A DNA stretch of 64,000 nt from Prevotella sp. 10(H) (GCF_000711235.1 NZ_JOMI01000009.1:124001-188000); one strand, 5' to 3'; shown: positions 9,297 through 18,546, numbered from the stretch's first letter. The notes: generated from the letters alone by a model not told the origin. Numbers and translations are program-made.

Positions 9297-11123
9297 ATGA
9301 AAGAATACCGCCTTACAGACTGGCAACCGACCACCAAAAAAGAGGTGGAACTCAGAGGTTGGGATCAACTCGACGTCATCCTTTTTTCGGGTGACGCTTA
9401 CGTAGACCATCCCTCATTCGGGGCTGCAGTTATAGGAAGAATACTGGAAGCCCAGGGGTTGAAAGTAGCTATTGTTCCCCAACCTAACTGGCGCGACGAC
9501 CTGCGCGATTTCAAGAAATTGGGAAAACCTCGCCTTTTCTTCGGGGTAACAGGAGGAGCAATGGATTCGATGATAAATCACTATACGGCAAATAAGCGAC
9601 TACGGTCAGATGATGCATATACACCCGATGGAAAAGCGGGGATGCGTCCGGATAGGGCATCTGTAGTTTATTCAAATATATTGAAAAATTTATTCCCGGA
9701 TGTTCCCATACTTTTGGGAGGTATCGAAGCTTCCCTGAGAAGGGTTACACACTACGATTACTGGGATGATAAACTTCATAAATCGATACTTATCGACTCT
9801 AAAGCCGATCTGCTTGTTTACGGTATGGGAGAAAGCCCGCTGAAAAGGATCGTTTTAGAGCTCAAAAACGGAGGATCTTTCCGCGAACTGACAGACATAC
9901 CACAAACAGCATATTTAAGCGAAGGAAAGGCTTTAAAACAGCAAAAAGGCATACAAGACATATATCTGTCTTCCCACGAAGAATGTTTAAGCGATAAAAT
10001 GAAGCAGGCGAAGAATTTTCGTATTGTAGAAGAACAGTCGAATATGATGCATGCATCCCGCATTATACAGATGTGCGATGGAAAGGCAGTAGTAATAAAT
10101 CCGCCGTATCCACCAATGTCCGAAAAAGAAATAGACGCCTCTTTCGATTTGCCATATACCCGGCTTCCGCATCCGAAATATAAGGGTAAAACCATACCCG
10201 CTTTCGAGATGATAAAGTTTTCGGTAAATATGCACCGCGGATGCTTCGGAGGATGCGCCTTTTGTACGATATCGGCTCATCAGGGGAAATTTATAGCTTC
10301 ACGTTCTAAAGATTCTATATTGAAAGAAGTAAAGCAAATCGCAGATATGCCGGATTTCAAGGGATATCTGAGTGACCTGGGAGGTCCTTCTGCCAATATG
10401 TACAAGATGAAAGGAAAAGATGAGCGGATTTGCGAAAAGTGCAAGCGCCCTTCCTGTATTCATCCGAAGATTTGTAAGAACCTGAATGTTGATCATTCTT
10501 TTCTATTGGATATTTATAAAGCAGTTGATTCCTTACCTAAAATAAAAAAATCTTTTATAGGAAGTGGAGTGCGTTACGATATGCTACTGCACAGAAATGA
10601 CGATGAAAAGCTGAACAAAATATCCAATCAATATACAAAAGAACTAATATTGAACCATGTTTCAGGCAGGCTAAAAGTTGCTCCGGAACATACATCGGAT
10701 AAAGTTCTCAATTGTATGCGTAAGCCAAGTTTTCAGCAATTTCATACTTTCAAAAAAATATTCGATAAAATCAATGCGGAAAGCGGAATGAAACAACAAC
10801 TTATCCCCTATTTCATTTCATCGCATCCGGCATGTACAGAAATAGATATGGCCGAGTTGGCAGCCGAAACAAAACCGATGGGATTTAAGTTGGAACAGAT
10901 TCAGGATTTTACCCCCTCCCCTATGACTGTGGCGACGGAAATATATTATACCGGTTACCATCCTTATACACTTGAAAAAGTATATACAGCAAGGACCAAA
11001 GAACAGAAATTGGCTCAACGTCAATATTTCTTTTGGTACGACAGAAATTACAGGCCACAGATAATAAAATCGCTAAAAAGGCTGAAAAGAGATGATTTAT
11101 TAAAAAAACTGTCTGTATATTAA
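9297..11123 (+). CDS. YgiQ-family radical SAM protein
   Basis: This is a large radical-SAM protein of the YgiQ family (608 residues from ATG 9297; family members are about 600-700). The N-terminal domain precedes the radical-SAM CX3CX2C motif (HRGCFGGCAFC, Cys316, 320 and 323). A second Cys cluster, ICEKCKRPSCIHPKIC, follows. The C-terminal region contains the family PSPMTVATEIYYTG stretch. It uses a 4Fe-4S cluster and S-adenosylmethionine; the substrate is not established. A frame-compatible TTG at 9285 adds four residues but overlaps the -7 box, so it was not used. Confidence 0.9.
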   Translation: MKEYRLTDWQPTTKKEVELRGWDQLDVILFSGDAYVDHPSFGAAVIGRILEAQGLKVAIVPQPNWRDDLRDFKKLGKPRLFFGVTGGAMDSMINHYTANKRLRSDDAYTPDGKAGMRPDRASVVYSNILKNLFPDVPILLGGIEASLRRVTHYDYWDDKLHKSILIDSKADLLVYGMGESPLKRIVLELKNGGSFRELTDIPQTAYLSEGKALKQQKGIQDIYLSSHEECLSDKMKQAKNFRIVEEQSNMMHASRIIQMCDGKAVVINPPYPPMSEKEIDASFDLPYTRLPHPKYKGKTIPAFEMIKFSVNMHRGCFGGCAFCTISAHQGKFIASRSKDSILKEVKQIADMPDFKGYLSDLGGPSANMYKMKGKDERICEKCKRPSCIHPKICKNLNVDHSFLLDIYKAVDSLPKIKKSFIGSGVRYDMLLHRNDDEKLNKISNQYTKELILNHVSGRLKVAPEHTSDKVLNCMRKPSFQQFHTFKKIFDKINAESGMKQQLIPYFISSHPACTEIDMAELAAETKPMGFKLEQIQDFTPSPMTVATEIYYTGYHPYTLEKVYTARTKEQKLAQRQYFFWYDRNYRPQIIKSLKRLKRDDLLKKLSVY

Positions 11124-11188
11124 TCGGTTATCAATACAAGTTATATTTAGAAATAATATAATTCATTATATATCAAATAGTTAAACTT

Positions 11189-11926
11189 ATGATTACCTTA
11201 GAAGTATGCGCCAATTCGGCACAATCGGCCATCAATGCTCAAAAAGGAGGGGCAATAAGAGTAGAACTTTGCGACAATCTGAGCGAAGGAGGCACTACCC
11301 CGTCATATTCGCAGATAGAAGCAGTAAGACAACATATTGATATACAATTAAATATACTAATAAGACCACGTGAAGGCGACTTCCTCTACAGTGATTTGGA
11401 GTTCGAAATCATGAAACGGGACATAATGTGTTGTGGAAATCTAGAATGCGATGGTGTTGTATTCGGCATACTGAACCCCGACGGTTCCATCGATAAAAAG
11501 AGAAATAAAGAATTAGTAGATATTGCTAAAGAATATGGCATGTCGGTAACTTTTCATCGGGCTTTTGACAGATGTGCCGACTTATTCGATTCCCTTGAAG
11601 ATATTATTGAACTCGGCTGTGATCGTATCCTTACATCAGGAGGTATGCAAACAGCACTTGAAGGAAAAGAGATATTACGCCAATTGATCGGACAAGCCGA
11701 CGACCGTATTATAATTATGCCGGGTGGAGGTATTACAGAAATTAATATTTCGGAACTGGTAAACGCTACAGGACTTAAAGAGTTTCACGGATCGTTTCGA
11801 AGCAGATATACAGGAGGTATGAAATATAAGTCTCCAGTCTTTATTAATCAAGATGAAGAATATTCCACTTTACAGAGTGACCCGGAAAAAATAAGACTCG
11901 CACTAGGCAACGCCAATAAGATATAA
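11189..11926 (+). CDS. cutC: CutC-family protein
   Basis: The 245-residue TIM-barrel protein matches CutC along its length: LEVCANSAQSA near the start, RVELCDNLSEGGTTPS, IRPREGDFLYS, VTFHRAFDRC, ILTSGG and MPGGGITEIN. The family was named for copper homeostasis in E. coli, but its biochemical role remains uncertain and may be enzymatic. It is cytoplasmic and uses an ATG start. It lies between the YgiQ-like gene and mnmG on the same strand, with 65 bp upstream; co-transcription with the YgiQ-like gene is possible but not shown. Confidence 0.93.
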   Translation: MITLEVCANSAQSAINAQKGGAIRVELCDNLSEGGTTPSYSQIEAVRQHIDIQLNILIRPREGDFLYSDLEFEIMKRDIMCCGNLECDGVVFGILNPDGSIDKKRNKELVDIAKEYGMSVTFHRAFDRCADLFDSLEDIIELGCDRILTSGGMQTALEGKEILRQLIGQADDRIIIMPGGGITEINISELVNATGLKEFHGSFRSRYTGGMKYKSPVFINQDEEYSTLQSDPEKIRLALGNANKI

Positions 11927-11934
11927 TAAAATAC

Positions 11935-11942
11935 TAACTTTG
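11935..11942 (+). promoter_or_regulatory. -7 promoter box of mnmG
   Basis: TAACTTTG matches TAnnTTTG. It lies 27 bp upstream of the mnmG ATG and just after the cutC stop codon. Confidence 0.6.
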
Positions 11943-11969
11943 TTCTTTAATTAATTTTCCTATATAAAA

Positions 11970-13844
11970 ATGAATTTCAAGTATGATGTAATTGTTGTCG
12001 GAGCAGGACATGCCGGTTGTGAAGCAGCGGCAGCAGCCGCCAATATGGGATCGAAGACCCTACTGATAACAATGGACATGAATAAGATTGCCCAGATGAG
12101 CTGCAACCCTGCTGTAGGTGGAATCGCAAAAGGCCAGATAGTGCGTGAAATAGACGCTTTAGGCGGTCAAATGGGAATTGTTACCGATACTACTGCCATA
12201 CAGTTTCGCATGCTCAACAAATCGAAAGGCCCGGCAATGTGGAGCCCACGCGCACAGAGTGACCGCGCGAAATTCATAGTGAAGTGGCGCGAAATCATCG
12301 AGAATACCGACAGCTTGTTTGTCTGGCAGGATACCGTTACTTCACTTGTTATAGAGAATAAAACAGTGACCGGAGTAAAGACAGCTATGGGTGTGAAATT
12401 CTCGGCTAAATCGGTCGTTCTGACTAACGGGACCTTCCTGAATGGGCTGATGCACATAGGCAAAACACAGATTGAAGGTGGACGTGTTTCCGAGCCTTCA
12501 TCCTTTGGAATCACCGAACAATTAAAAGAATTTGGCTTTGCAACAGATAGAATGAAAACAGGAACTCCTGCAAGAATAGACGGGAGAAGTGTTGATTTCA
12601 GCCTGATGGAAGAACAAAAAGGAGATAACGATTTTCATAAATTTTCATATCTCGATTTTCAGCCGCGCCCATTGAAACAATTGAGTTGCTGGATTACATA
12701 TACGAATGAAGAAGTACATACTACATTACGTGATAGATTGGATGATTCTCCATTATACAACGGTCAAATAAAAAGCATTGGACCGCGTTATTGTCCAAGC
12801 ATAGAAACAAAAGTAGTAACATTTGCAGAGAAAAATTCACATCAATTATTCCTTGAACCTGAAGGAGAAAATACGCAGGAATATTACCTGAACGGGTTCT
12901 CTTCTTCTCTCCCACTACACACCCAAATAAAAGCATTACAAAGAATTCCGGCATTTAAAAATATACATATTTACAGGCCGGGATATGCTATTGAATATGA
13001 CTTTTTCGATCCTACTCAATTAAAGCATACGCTGGAGACAAAACTTATTGATAATTTATTCTTTGCAGGGCAGATAAATGGCACTACAGGATACGAAGAA
13101 GCAGGTGGACAAGGCCTGATTGCAGGTATAAATGCACATATAAAAACACATGGTGGCGAGGAATTTATCCTTAAAAGAGACGAAGCCTACATAGGTGTAT
13201 TAATCGATGATCTTGTAACAAAAGGAGTAGATGAACCATACCGCATGTTTACTTCGCGAGCTGAATACAGGATCCTACTTCGACAGGATGATGCAGATAT
13301 GCGGCTCACAGAAAAAGCGTGTAAAATAGGACTTGCAAAACAACAACGCATCGATTTATTGGAGCAAAAAAAGGAAGAAATAGCACGGATTATTCAGTTC
13401 GCAAGCAATTATTCTCTGAAACCGGAGTATATAAACAACGGATTAGAACAGCTCGGAACACCCCCGCTAAAGCATGGAATGAAGCTAAAAGATGTGATAA
13501 CAAGGCCACAAATCACCATCGAAAAGATTGCAGAATTAGTGCCAGCATTCAAGGCCGAGCTAGATAAAATTCCGAACAGAAAAGATGAAATCATTGAGGC
13601 ATGCGAGATAAAAATCAAATATGACGGCTATATAAAACGTGAACAATTGATAGCCGATAAGATATCAAGGTTGGAAAATATTAGGATTAAAGACAAATTT
13701 GATTATGAGAATATCTTATCTTTATCAACAGAAGCACGCCAGAAATTAGCAAAAATAAACCCCGAAACAATCGCCCAAGCGAGCAGAATACCGGGCGTTT
13801 CGCCCAATGATATCTCAATTCTTTTAGTACTTTTAGGAAGATAA
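11970..13844 (+). CDS. mnmG: tRNA uridine 5-carboxymethylaminomethyl modification enzyme MnmG (GidA)
   Basis: MnmG is the FAD-dependent partner of MnmE that modifies the wobble uridine (U34) of certain tRNAs. The 624-residue protein has the family length. The N-terminal dinucleotide-binding motif VGAGHAGCEAA lies at about 10-20. MSCNPAVGGIAKGQIVREID and GLIAGIN-type FAD/NADH stretches are present, as is the C-terminal helical domain (ASRIPGVSPNDISILL). It is the first gene of an mnmG-apt-uvrC run. Two parS-like sites lie directly downstream. In many bacteria mnmG lies near the replication origin. Confidence 0.97.
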   Translation: MNFKYDVIVVGAGHAGCEAAAAAANMGSKTLLITMDMNKIAQMSCNPAVGGIAKGQIVREIDALGGQMGIVTDTTAIQFRMLNKSKGPAMWSPRAQSDRAKFIVKWREIIENTDSLFVWQDTVTSLVIENKTVTGVKTAMGVKFSAKSVVLTNGTFLNGLMHIGKTQIEGGRVSEPSSFGITEQLKEFGFATDRMKTGTPARIDGRSVDFSLMEEQKGDNDFHKFSYLDFQPRPLKQLSCWITYTNEEVHTTLRDRLDDSPLYNGQIKSIGPRYCPSIETKVVTFAEKNSHQLFLEPEGENTQEYYLNGFSSSLPLHTQIKALQRIPAFKNIHIYRPGYAIEYDFFDPTQLKHTLETKLIDNLFFAGQINGTTGYEEAGGQGLIAGINAHIKTHGGEEFILKRDEAYIGVLIDDLVTKGVDEPYRMFTSRAEYRILLRQDDADMRLTEKACKIGLAKQQRIDLLEQKKEEIARIIQFASNYSLKPEYINNGLEQLGTPPLKHGMKLKDVITRPQITIEKIAELVPAFKAELDKIPNRKDEIIEACEIKIKYDGYIKREQLIADKISRLENIRIKDKFDYENILSLSTEARQKLAKINPETIAQASRIPGVSPNDISILLVLLGR

Positions 13845-13852
13845 ACCCACCA

Positions 13853-13868
13853 TGTTTCACGTGGAACA
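13853..13868. promoter_or_regulatory. parS-like ParB binding site, copy 1
   Basis: TGTTTCACGTGGAACA is a 16-bp near-palindrome matching the well-known chromosomal parS consensus (TGTTnCACGTGnAACA). It lies 9 bp after the mnmG stop codon. Confidence 0.85.
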
Positions 13869-13885
13869 AAACGAAAAACAAGAAT

Positions 13886-13901
13886 TGTTTCACGTGGAAC
13901 A
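13886..13901. promoter_or_regulatory. parS-like ParB binding site, copy 2
   Basis: This is the same 16 bases as copy 1, starting 33 bp downstream of it, or about three helical turns. It ends 15 bp before the apt start codon, so bound ParB would sit within the mnmG-apt intergenic leader. Confidence 0.85.
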
Positions 13902-13916
13902 AAAAAATAATACGAA

Positions 13917-14468
13917 ATGAAACCATTAACAAAAGAAGAAAAATTATTATTTCTAAAAAATACCGTGAGAAATATACCGGATTTTCCAATTCCCGGCATT
14001 CAGTTTAAAGATGTCACACCACTCTTTAATAAAAAAGAATCATTATCTACCTTAACCGATGTGCTCCTAGAAGAATATACAAATAAAGGAATAACAAAAG
14101 TAGTCGGTATAGAATCTCGCGGATTTATAATGGGGCCGATAATGGCGTTAGAATTAGGAGCCGGATTTGTTCCTATAAGGAAGCCCGGAAAACTTCCTGC
14201 TGAAGTATTTGAAGAAGAATACGAAAAAGAATACGGAACTGACAAAATTCAAATTCATAAAGATGCTCTATCAAAAGATGATATTGTACTGATACATGAT
14301 GATTTACTCGCTACCGGTGGCACGATGTTTGCTGCATACAATCTTGTTAAAAAGATGGGAGTCAAAAATATTTATGTTAACTTTATTATTGAATTGGAAG
14401 ATTTAAAAGGACGTGCATTATTCCCTAAAGATGTGGATATTAAAGCGCTTATTCAATTTTCAGTTTAA
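13917..14468 (+). CDS. apt: Adenine phosphoribosyltransferase
   Basis: This enzyme converts adenine and PRPP to AMP in purine salvage. The 183-residue protein has the usual length. It carries the family stretches FPIPGIQFKDVTPLF, VGIESRGFIMG, PIRKPGKLP and the PRPP-binding loop VLIHDDLLATGGTM. The ATG lies just after the second parS-like site. The stop codon abuts the uvrC start codon with no spacing (14468/14469), suggesting translational coupling. Confidence 0.97.
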   Translation: MKPLTKEEKLLFLKNTVRNIPDFPIPGIQFKDVTPLFNKKESLSTLTDVLLEEYTNKGITKVVGIESRGFIMGPIMALELGAGFVPIRKPGKLPAEVFEEEYEKEYGTDKIQIHKDALSKDDIVLIHDDLLATGGTMFAAYNLVKKMGVKNIYVNFIIELEDLKGRALFPKDVDIKALIQFSV

Positions 14469-16268
14469 ATGAATGATTATTTAAAAAATATTATACAGAA
14501 CATTCCTGAAAAACCGGGTTGTTATCAATATTATGATGACAAGGGCGTTATTATATACGTTGGTAAGGCAAAGAATCTGAAAAAAAGAGTAGGTCAATAT
14601 TTTACCAAGAGGCATGACAGCCCAAAGACAAGAATTCTTGTTAGTAAGATCAGGGATATAAAATATATTATTGTAGATACCGAAGCCGACACCCTATTAT
14701 TAGAAAATAATCTGATAAAAGAATTTCAGCCGCGATACAACGTAATGCTGAAAGACGACAAGTCCTACCCATCCATTGTCATCCGCAACGAATATTATCC
14801 AAGAGTAGAACTGACACGTAAGATACTGAAAGACAAGTCACAATATTTCGGCCCATACTCAAATGTGCCCAGTGTGAAAACATTGTTGGAGTTTATACAT
14901 AAATTATTTCCTATACGTACCTGTTCCCTAAATCTTACACCGGAAAAAATAGCAGAAGGGAAATATAAGGTATGTCTGGAATATCATATAAAAAGATGTC
15001 TCGGTCCATGCGTAGGATTGCAAGCTACTGAGGATTATATAAAAAATGTAGACTCTATAAAAGAAATCCTTAAAGGAAACACAAATCTGGTAAGTGACGA
15101 CATCTATGCAAAAATGCTGGAACTTGCCGAGCAGCAACAATTCGAAGAAGCAAACAGGTTGAAAGAAAAATATCTACTTATCGAGAACTTCAAAAATAAA
15201 TCGACAGTAGTCAGCAGTATTAAATATAACATAGATGTCTATAGCTATGATGAAGATGAAAATGCTGCATACATAAATTACCTCAATGTCCACAACGGGG
15301 CAATCATTCAGGCCTATACATTCGAATACCGCAAGCGACTGGATGAAGCAAAAGAAGAATTACTAGGCCTTGGTATACTGGAAGTTAGAGAACGTTTCGG
15401 CTCAAAAGCCAAAGAGATAGTAGTACCATTCTATCCGGACATGGCCCTCGAGGGCGTAGAATTTGTAATTCCTCAGCGGGGTGATAAAAAAAAGTTATTA
15501 ATTCTTTCTACGCAAAATGTAAGGCAATACAAAATAGATAAAATAAAAAAAGCAGAAAGCCTAAACCCTGAACAAAGAAGCGTAAGAATACTTAAAGAGA
15601 TTCAAAAAGACTTAAACCTCAAAGAGTTACCAACACATATCGAATGTTTTGATAACTCTAACATACAGGGAACCAACCCCGTATCGGCTTGTGTAGTCTT
15701 CAAAATGGGAAAGCCTTCGAAAAAAGACTACCGCCATTTTAATGTGAAAACGGTAGAGGGCCCGGATGATTTTTCCACCATGCGCGAAGTAGTATATCGC
15801 CGCTACAAAAGGATGATGGATGAAGAAACTCCCCTACCCCAACTTATTGTAATCGATGGGGGAAAAGGCCAGTTGAGTGCAGCTTGCGAATCATTGAAAA
15901 TTCTTGGTATTTATGGAAAAGTGGCAATAGTCGGCATCGCTAAACGCCTTGAAGAAATATATTATCCTGAAGATTCTATTCCGCTCTATCTGGATAAAAA
16001 CTCTGAATCTTTGAAAGTTCTTCAACACCTTAGAGATGAAGCACATAGATTCGGAATCACTTTTCACCGTAATCAAAGAAGTAAAAGTCAGGTTAAATCG
16101 GAACTGGACAATATCAAAGGAATCGGGGATGAAACGAAGCGCCTTCTTCTGAAAGAATTCCGGAGTGTGAAAAGAATAAAACTGGCAAGTGATGAAGAAG
16201 TAGAAAAAATTGTAGGTAAACATAAGACTGCCTTAATCAGGAAGTATTTCGAAGATAAAAACAGTTAA
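14469..16268 (+). CDS. uvrC: Excinuclease ABC subunit C
   Basis: UvrC makes both incisions around lesions marked by UvrAB in nucleotide excision repair. The 599-residue protein has an N-terminal GIY-YIG nuclease domain (VIIYVGKAKNLKKRVGQYF, roughly residues 28-46), a Cys-containing middle region (CLEYHIKRCLGPC), and a UVR motif near 210-240. The RNase-H-like second nuclease domain contains ECFDNSNIQG and VIDGGKGQL. Helix-hairpin-helix motifs (IKGIGDETKRLLL) follow at the C-terminus. It begins immediately after the apt stop. Confidence 0.97.
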   Translation: MNDYLKNIIQNIPEKPGCYQYYDDKGVIIYVGKAKNLKKRVGQYFTKRHDSPKTRILVSKIRDIKYIIVDTEADTLLLENNLIKEFQPRYNVMLKDDKSYPSIVIRNEYYPRVELTRKILKDKSQYFGPYSNVPSVKTLLEFIHKLFPIRTCSLNLTPEKIAEGKYKVCLEYHIKRCLGPCVGLQATEDYIKNVDSIKEILKGNTNLVSDDIYAKMLELAEQQQFEEANRLKEKYLLIENFKNKSTVVSSIKYNIDVYSYDEDENAAYINYLNVHNGAIIQAYTFEYRKRLDEAKEELLGLGILEVRERFGSKAKEIVVPFYPDMALEGVEFVIPQRGDKKKLLILSTQNVRQYKIDKIKKAESLNPEQRSVRILKEIQKDLNLKELPTHIECFDNSNIQGTNPVSACVVFKMGKPSKKDYRHFNVKTVEGPDDFSTMREVVYRRYKRMMDEETPLPQLIVIDGGKGQLSAACESLKILGIYGKVAIVGIAKRLEEIYYPEDSIPLYLDKNSESLKVLQHLRDEAHRFGITFHRNQRSKSQVKSELDNIKGIGDETKRLLLKEFRSVKRIKLASDEEVEKIVGKHKTALIRKYFEDKNS

Positions 16269-16277
16269 ATATTTTCT

Positions 16278-16285
16278 TAACTTTG
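16278..16285 (+). promoter_or_regulatory. -7 promoter box of the acyltransferase gene
   Basis: TAACTTTG matches TAnnTTTG, 24 bp upstream of the ATG at 16310 and just after the uvrC stop. Confidence 0.6.
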
Positions 16286-16309
16286 TCATAGTAATTTATC
16301 TTTTGAAAT

Positions 16310-17374
16310 ATGACAGATAAACTGACCAAAGACCGCATATTATACGCCGACATACTCAGAACATTAACAATTTATGCAGTTTTTATAATTCATGTATGTG
16401 GAGTAAGATGGTACTCAACCGTCGGAACCTCGGAATGGTTTGTACTCAATACATATATGACAATGCTGAGATGGTGCATACCTGTATTCTTCATGCTCAG
16501 TGGGATTATAGTACTCGACCCAAATTATAATCTGTCTTTTAAAAAGCTGTATACCAAATCATTACCCCGACTTATCTGTGCACTTGTCTTCTGGAGCATC
16601 TTGTATAGAACCCTCTCTCCTCTTACATCGATGATACTGAATATCAAAGAAGTAACAATGGATGATTGGCACAGAATTTATACCGAAATTATTTTCGGCA
16701 CACCGTGGCACCACCTCTGGTTTATGTATGCCATTATCGCTATATATTTTCTCGCTCCACTCATCCGCATCTTTACTGCCAATGCCGAAAAAAAGCATTA
16801 TTTCTATTTTTTGATTCTATATTTTGTTTTCGGTTCGGTAATTCCTAAAATCAATGCTGCTTATAATGTGCACATTAGCTTCGGCATATATGAACTTTAC
16901 TCGTATACCGGATATTTTATAGCAGGTTACTTCTTCGCTAAATATGATCTTAGTACTCTGCAAAAGAGGATCTTATATGCCGCCGGCATCCTTACATTAT
17001 TGTATATGCTGGGAACTTCTACTTATTTGGGATTACAAGGTTATGCAAGTACACAATTCTTTGAAAATATGGGGCCTCATACTATGATTCTTGCATTTTT
17101 TGTTTTTGTACTTGCAAAAAATGTGATAAGTAATAGCAAAGGATTACAGAAGTATCAGAATAACAAGTATATAACTTTGTTTGCAAACTGCAGCCTTGGA
17201 ATATATCTTGTTCATGATTTCTTTAATATACTGTTAGGTCTGTTGAATATAAATACCGGTACTTTTCCGGCAATAATATCTGTTCCTTTACTTGCACTTT
17301 TCGTGTACTTGTGTTCTTTAGGCGTTGTGTTGATAATCAGGAAAATTCCTGTACTCAACAAATGGATTATTTAA
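16310..17374 (+). CDS. Acyltransferase-3 family membrane protein
   Basis: The 354-residue polytopic membrane protein resembles the acyltransferase 3 / WecH-OafA family, which transfers acyl groups to surface polysaccharides. Near the N-terminus DILRTLTIYAVFIIHVCG carries the family His, and HHLWFMYAIIAIYFLAPLIR follows at about 138-157. Roughly ten hydrophobic segments span the protein. No other polysaccharide genes adjoin it, so the acceptor is unknown. It has its own -7 box (16278-16285). Confidence 0.87.
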   Translation: MTDKLTKDRILYADILRTLTIYAVFIIHVCGVRWYSTVGTSEWFVLNTYMTMLRWCIPVFFMLSGIIVLDPNYNLSFKKLYTKSLPRLICALVFWSILYRTLSPLTSMILNIKEVTMDDWHRIYTEIIFGTPWHHLWFMYAIIAIYFLAPLIRIFTANAEKKHYFYFLILYFVFGSVIPKINAAYNVHISFGIYELYSYTGYFIAGYFFAKYDLSTLQKRILYAAGILTLLYMLGTSTYLGLQGYASTQFFENMGPHTMILAFFVFVLAKNVISNSKGLQKYQNNKYITLFANCSLGIYLVHDFFNILLGLLNINTGTFPAIISVPLLALFVYLCSLGVVLIIRKIPVLNKWII

Positions 17375-17581
17375 TATAATTATCTAATTATTAAATATAT
17401 ACCCTCTATCATTTATTTGCTGAACAGTAAATAAGCCTATTTGATTATATCTATAGTTTTTATAAAATCCCGTTTTCAAAAGAGCAGCTAATAAATTTAA
17501 CGAACTCTTTAAAGAAGAAAAGCGTTAATATATAATTAGTTGAAAATTCACAAAATATATAATATAATTAACTATAGAATT
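17375..17581. other. AT-rich intergenic stretch
   Basis: About 200 bp of AT-rich sequence between the acyltransferase gene and the HdeD-like gene. I see no RNA gene, terminator or repeat in it. Confidence 0.5.
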
Positions 17582-18178
17582 ATGAAGAATGATCTATTTT
17601 ATTCGGCAAAACAGGCCGTAAAATACTGGTGGGTTTCGATACTTATCGGGTTATTGGCTGTAGGCCTCGGAATTTGGTGTCTGATTACACCGCTCAGTAC
17701 TTTGGTCGCATTGACTATGGTTTTTGCAGTTGCATTTTTTGTCAGCGGTATTTTCGAAATCGCTTTTGCAATATCAAACAAAAAAGTCCTTAAAGCATGG
17801 GGATGGACACTCGCCAGTGGTATTATCGATTTGGTTTTTGGTATTATACTTATAGCAATGCCGGTCGAAGTTATTGCTTTAGTACTGGTATACTTTGTAG
17901 GATTTTGGGTTATGTTCCAGTCTATCTGGGCAATAGGAACTTCGGCGGAACTGCAACGAAACGGAGTAAAAGGCTGGGGATGGCTGATGGCACTTGCCAT
18001 ATTGGGAGTAATCATGTCATTTGTTTTTATTCTAAGTCCTGCTTTTACTACAGGATTTATAATTGCGTTGATTAGTATTTCATTTATAGCATATGGAATA
18101 TTCCGCATTTATTTAGGAGTAAAATTAAAATCTCTACATAACGATATGGACGAAATAGAGAAAATGAACAGAGAATAA
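17582..18178 (+). CDS. HdeD-like DUF308 membrane protein
   Basis: The 198-residue protein (from ATG 17582) has about six hydrophobic helices in the DUF308/HdeD pattern. Paired segments such as WWVSILIGLLAVGLGIWCL and SGIIDLVFGIILIAMPVEVI suggest an internal repeat. HdeD in E. coli is linked to acid resistance, but for Bacteroidetes homologues the function is unknown. A frame-compatible TTG at 17540 would add 14 polar residues and was not chosen because the membrane-protein start MKNDLFYSAKQ looks natural. A strong terminator follows at 18202-18232. Confidence 0.83.
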   Translation: MKNDLFYSAKQAVKYWWVSILIGLLAVGLGIWCLITPLSTLVALTMVFAVAFFVSGIFEIAFAISNKKVLKAWGWTLASGIIDLVFGIILIAMPVEVIALVLVYFVGFWVMFQSIWAIGTSAELQRNGVKGWGWLMALAILGVIMSFVFILSPAFTTGFIIALISISFIAYGIFRIYLGVKLKSLHNDMDEIEKMNRE

Positions 18179-18201
18179 TTTCACCGGAATACTTAAGTTA
18201 T

Positions 18202-18237
18202 AAGCTGTATATTTTAATATAATATACAGCTTTTTCT
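18202..18237 (+). terminator. Intrinsic terminator after the HdeD-like gene
   Basis: A perfect 12-bp stem, AAGCTGTATATT (18202-18213) with AATATACAGCTT (18221-18232), has a 7-nt loop and is followed by TTTTCTTT. Confidence 0.85.
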
Positions 18238-18365
18238 TTATAAATATCCGTAAAAAATTTATCAATATAATGTAGATGCTGCATCGCAGGCATCGATGTA
18301 GTTCTCTGAAATACAATATCTAATACATTTCCTGCCTGTAAATATTTATAAATGTTTACACAGTA

Positions 18366-18390
18366 AAATCTGTTACTTTTGTTACCTTTT
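18366..18390 (+). repeat. Promoter-associated GTTACYTTTGTTACCTTTT repeat, copy 1
   Basis: CTGTTACTTTTGTTACCTTTT contains a -7-like box (TACTTTTG, 18374-18381). It closely resembles the sequences at 18488-18516, 63645-63673 and 63789-63817. Confidence 0.5.
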
Positions 18391-18487
18391 AACAGATTAT
18401 AGTTAACTAATGTAAAGCAATAAGAAATGATGAATTGTATTTATCGCTTTGCGAAATTGTCAAATTTTCATATTTACTAATTTGCTA

Positions 18488-18516
18488 ATTGATTTTCGTT
18501 ACCTTTGTTACCTTTT
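18488..18516 (+). promoter_or_regulatory. Promoter of the dtd operon within a dispersed repeat
   Basis: The core TACCTTTG (18500-18507) is a -7 box. It sits in the longer motif ATTGAT-N3-CGTTACCTTTGTTACCTTTT, which recurs before the TPR gene at the window end. It lies about 40 bp upstream of the dtd ATG. The whole 368-bp gap 18179-18546 otherwise holds the terminator at 18202 and one more partial copy of this motif at 18366. Confidence 0.6.
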
Positions 18517-18546
18517 AGGTTCAATCTGTAAAAATATTACTGAAAA

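Noticed and set aside
13722-13730. Isolated TTATCAACA in the 3' end of mnmG as an origin signal
   Set aside because: It is a single copy inside a coding region with no AT-rich gene-free DNA around it; one such 9-mer is expected by chance.
17540-17581. TTG start for the HdeD-like gene
   Set aside because: It would add 14 polar residues ahead of a natural membrane-protein start at ATG 17582.
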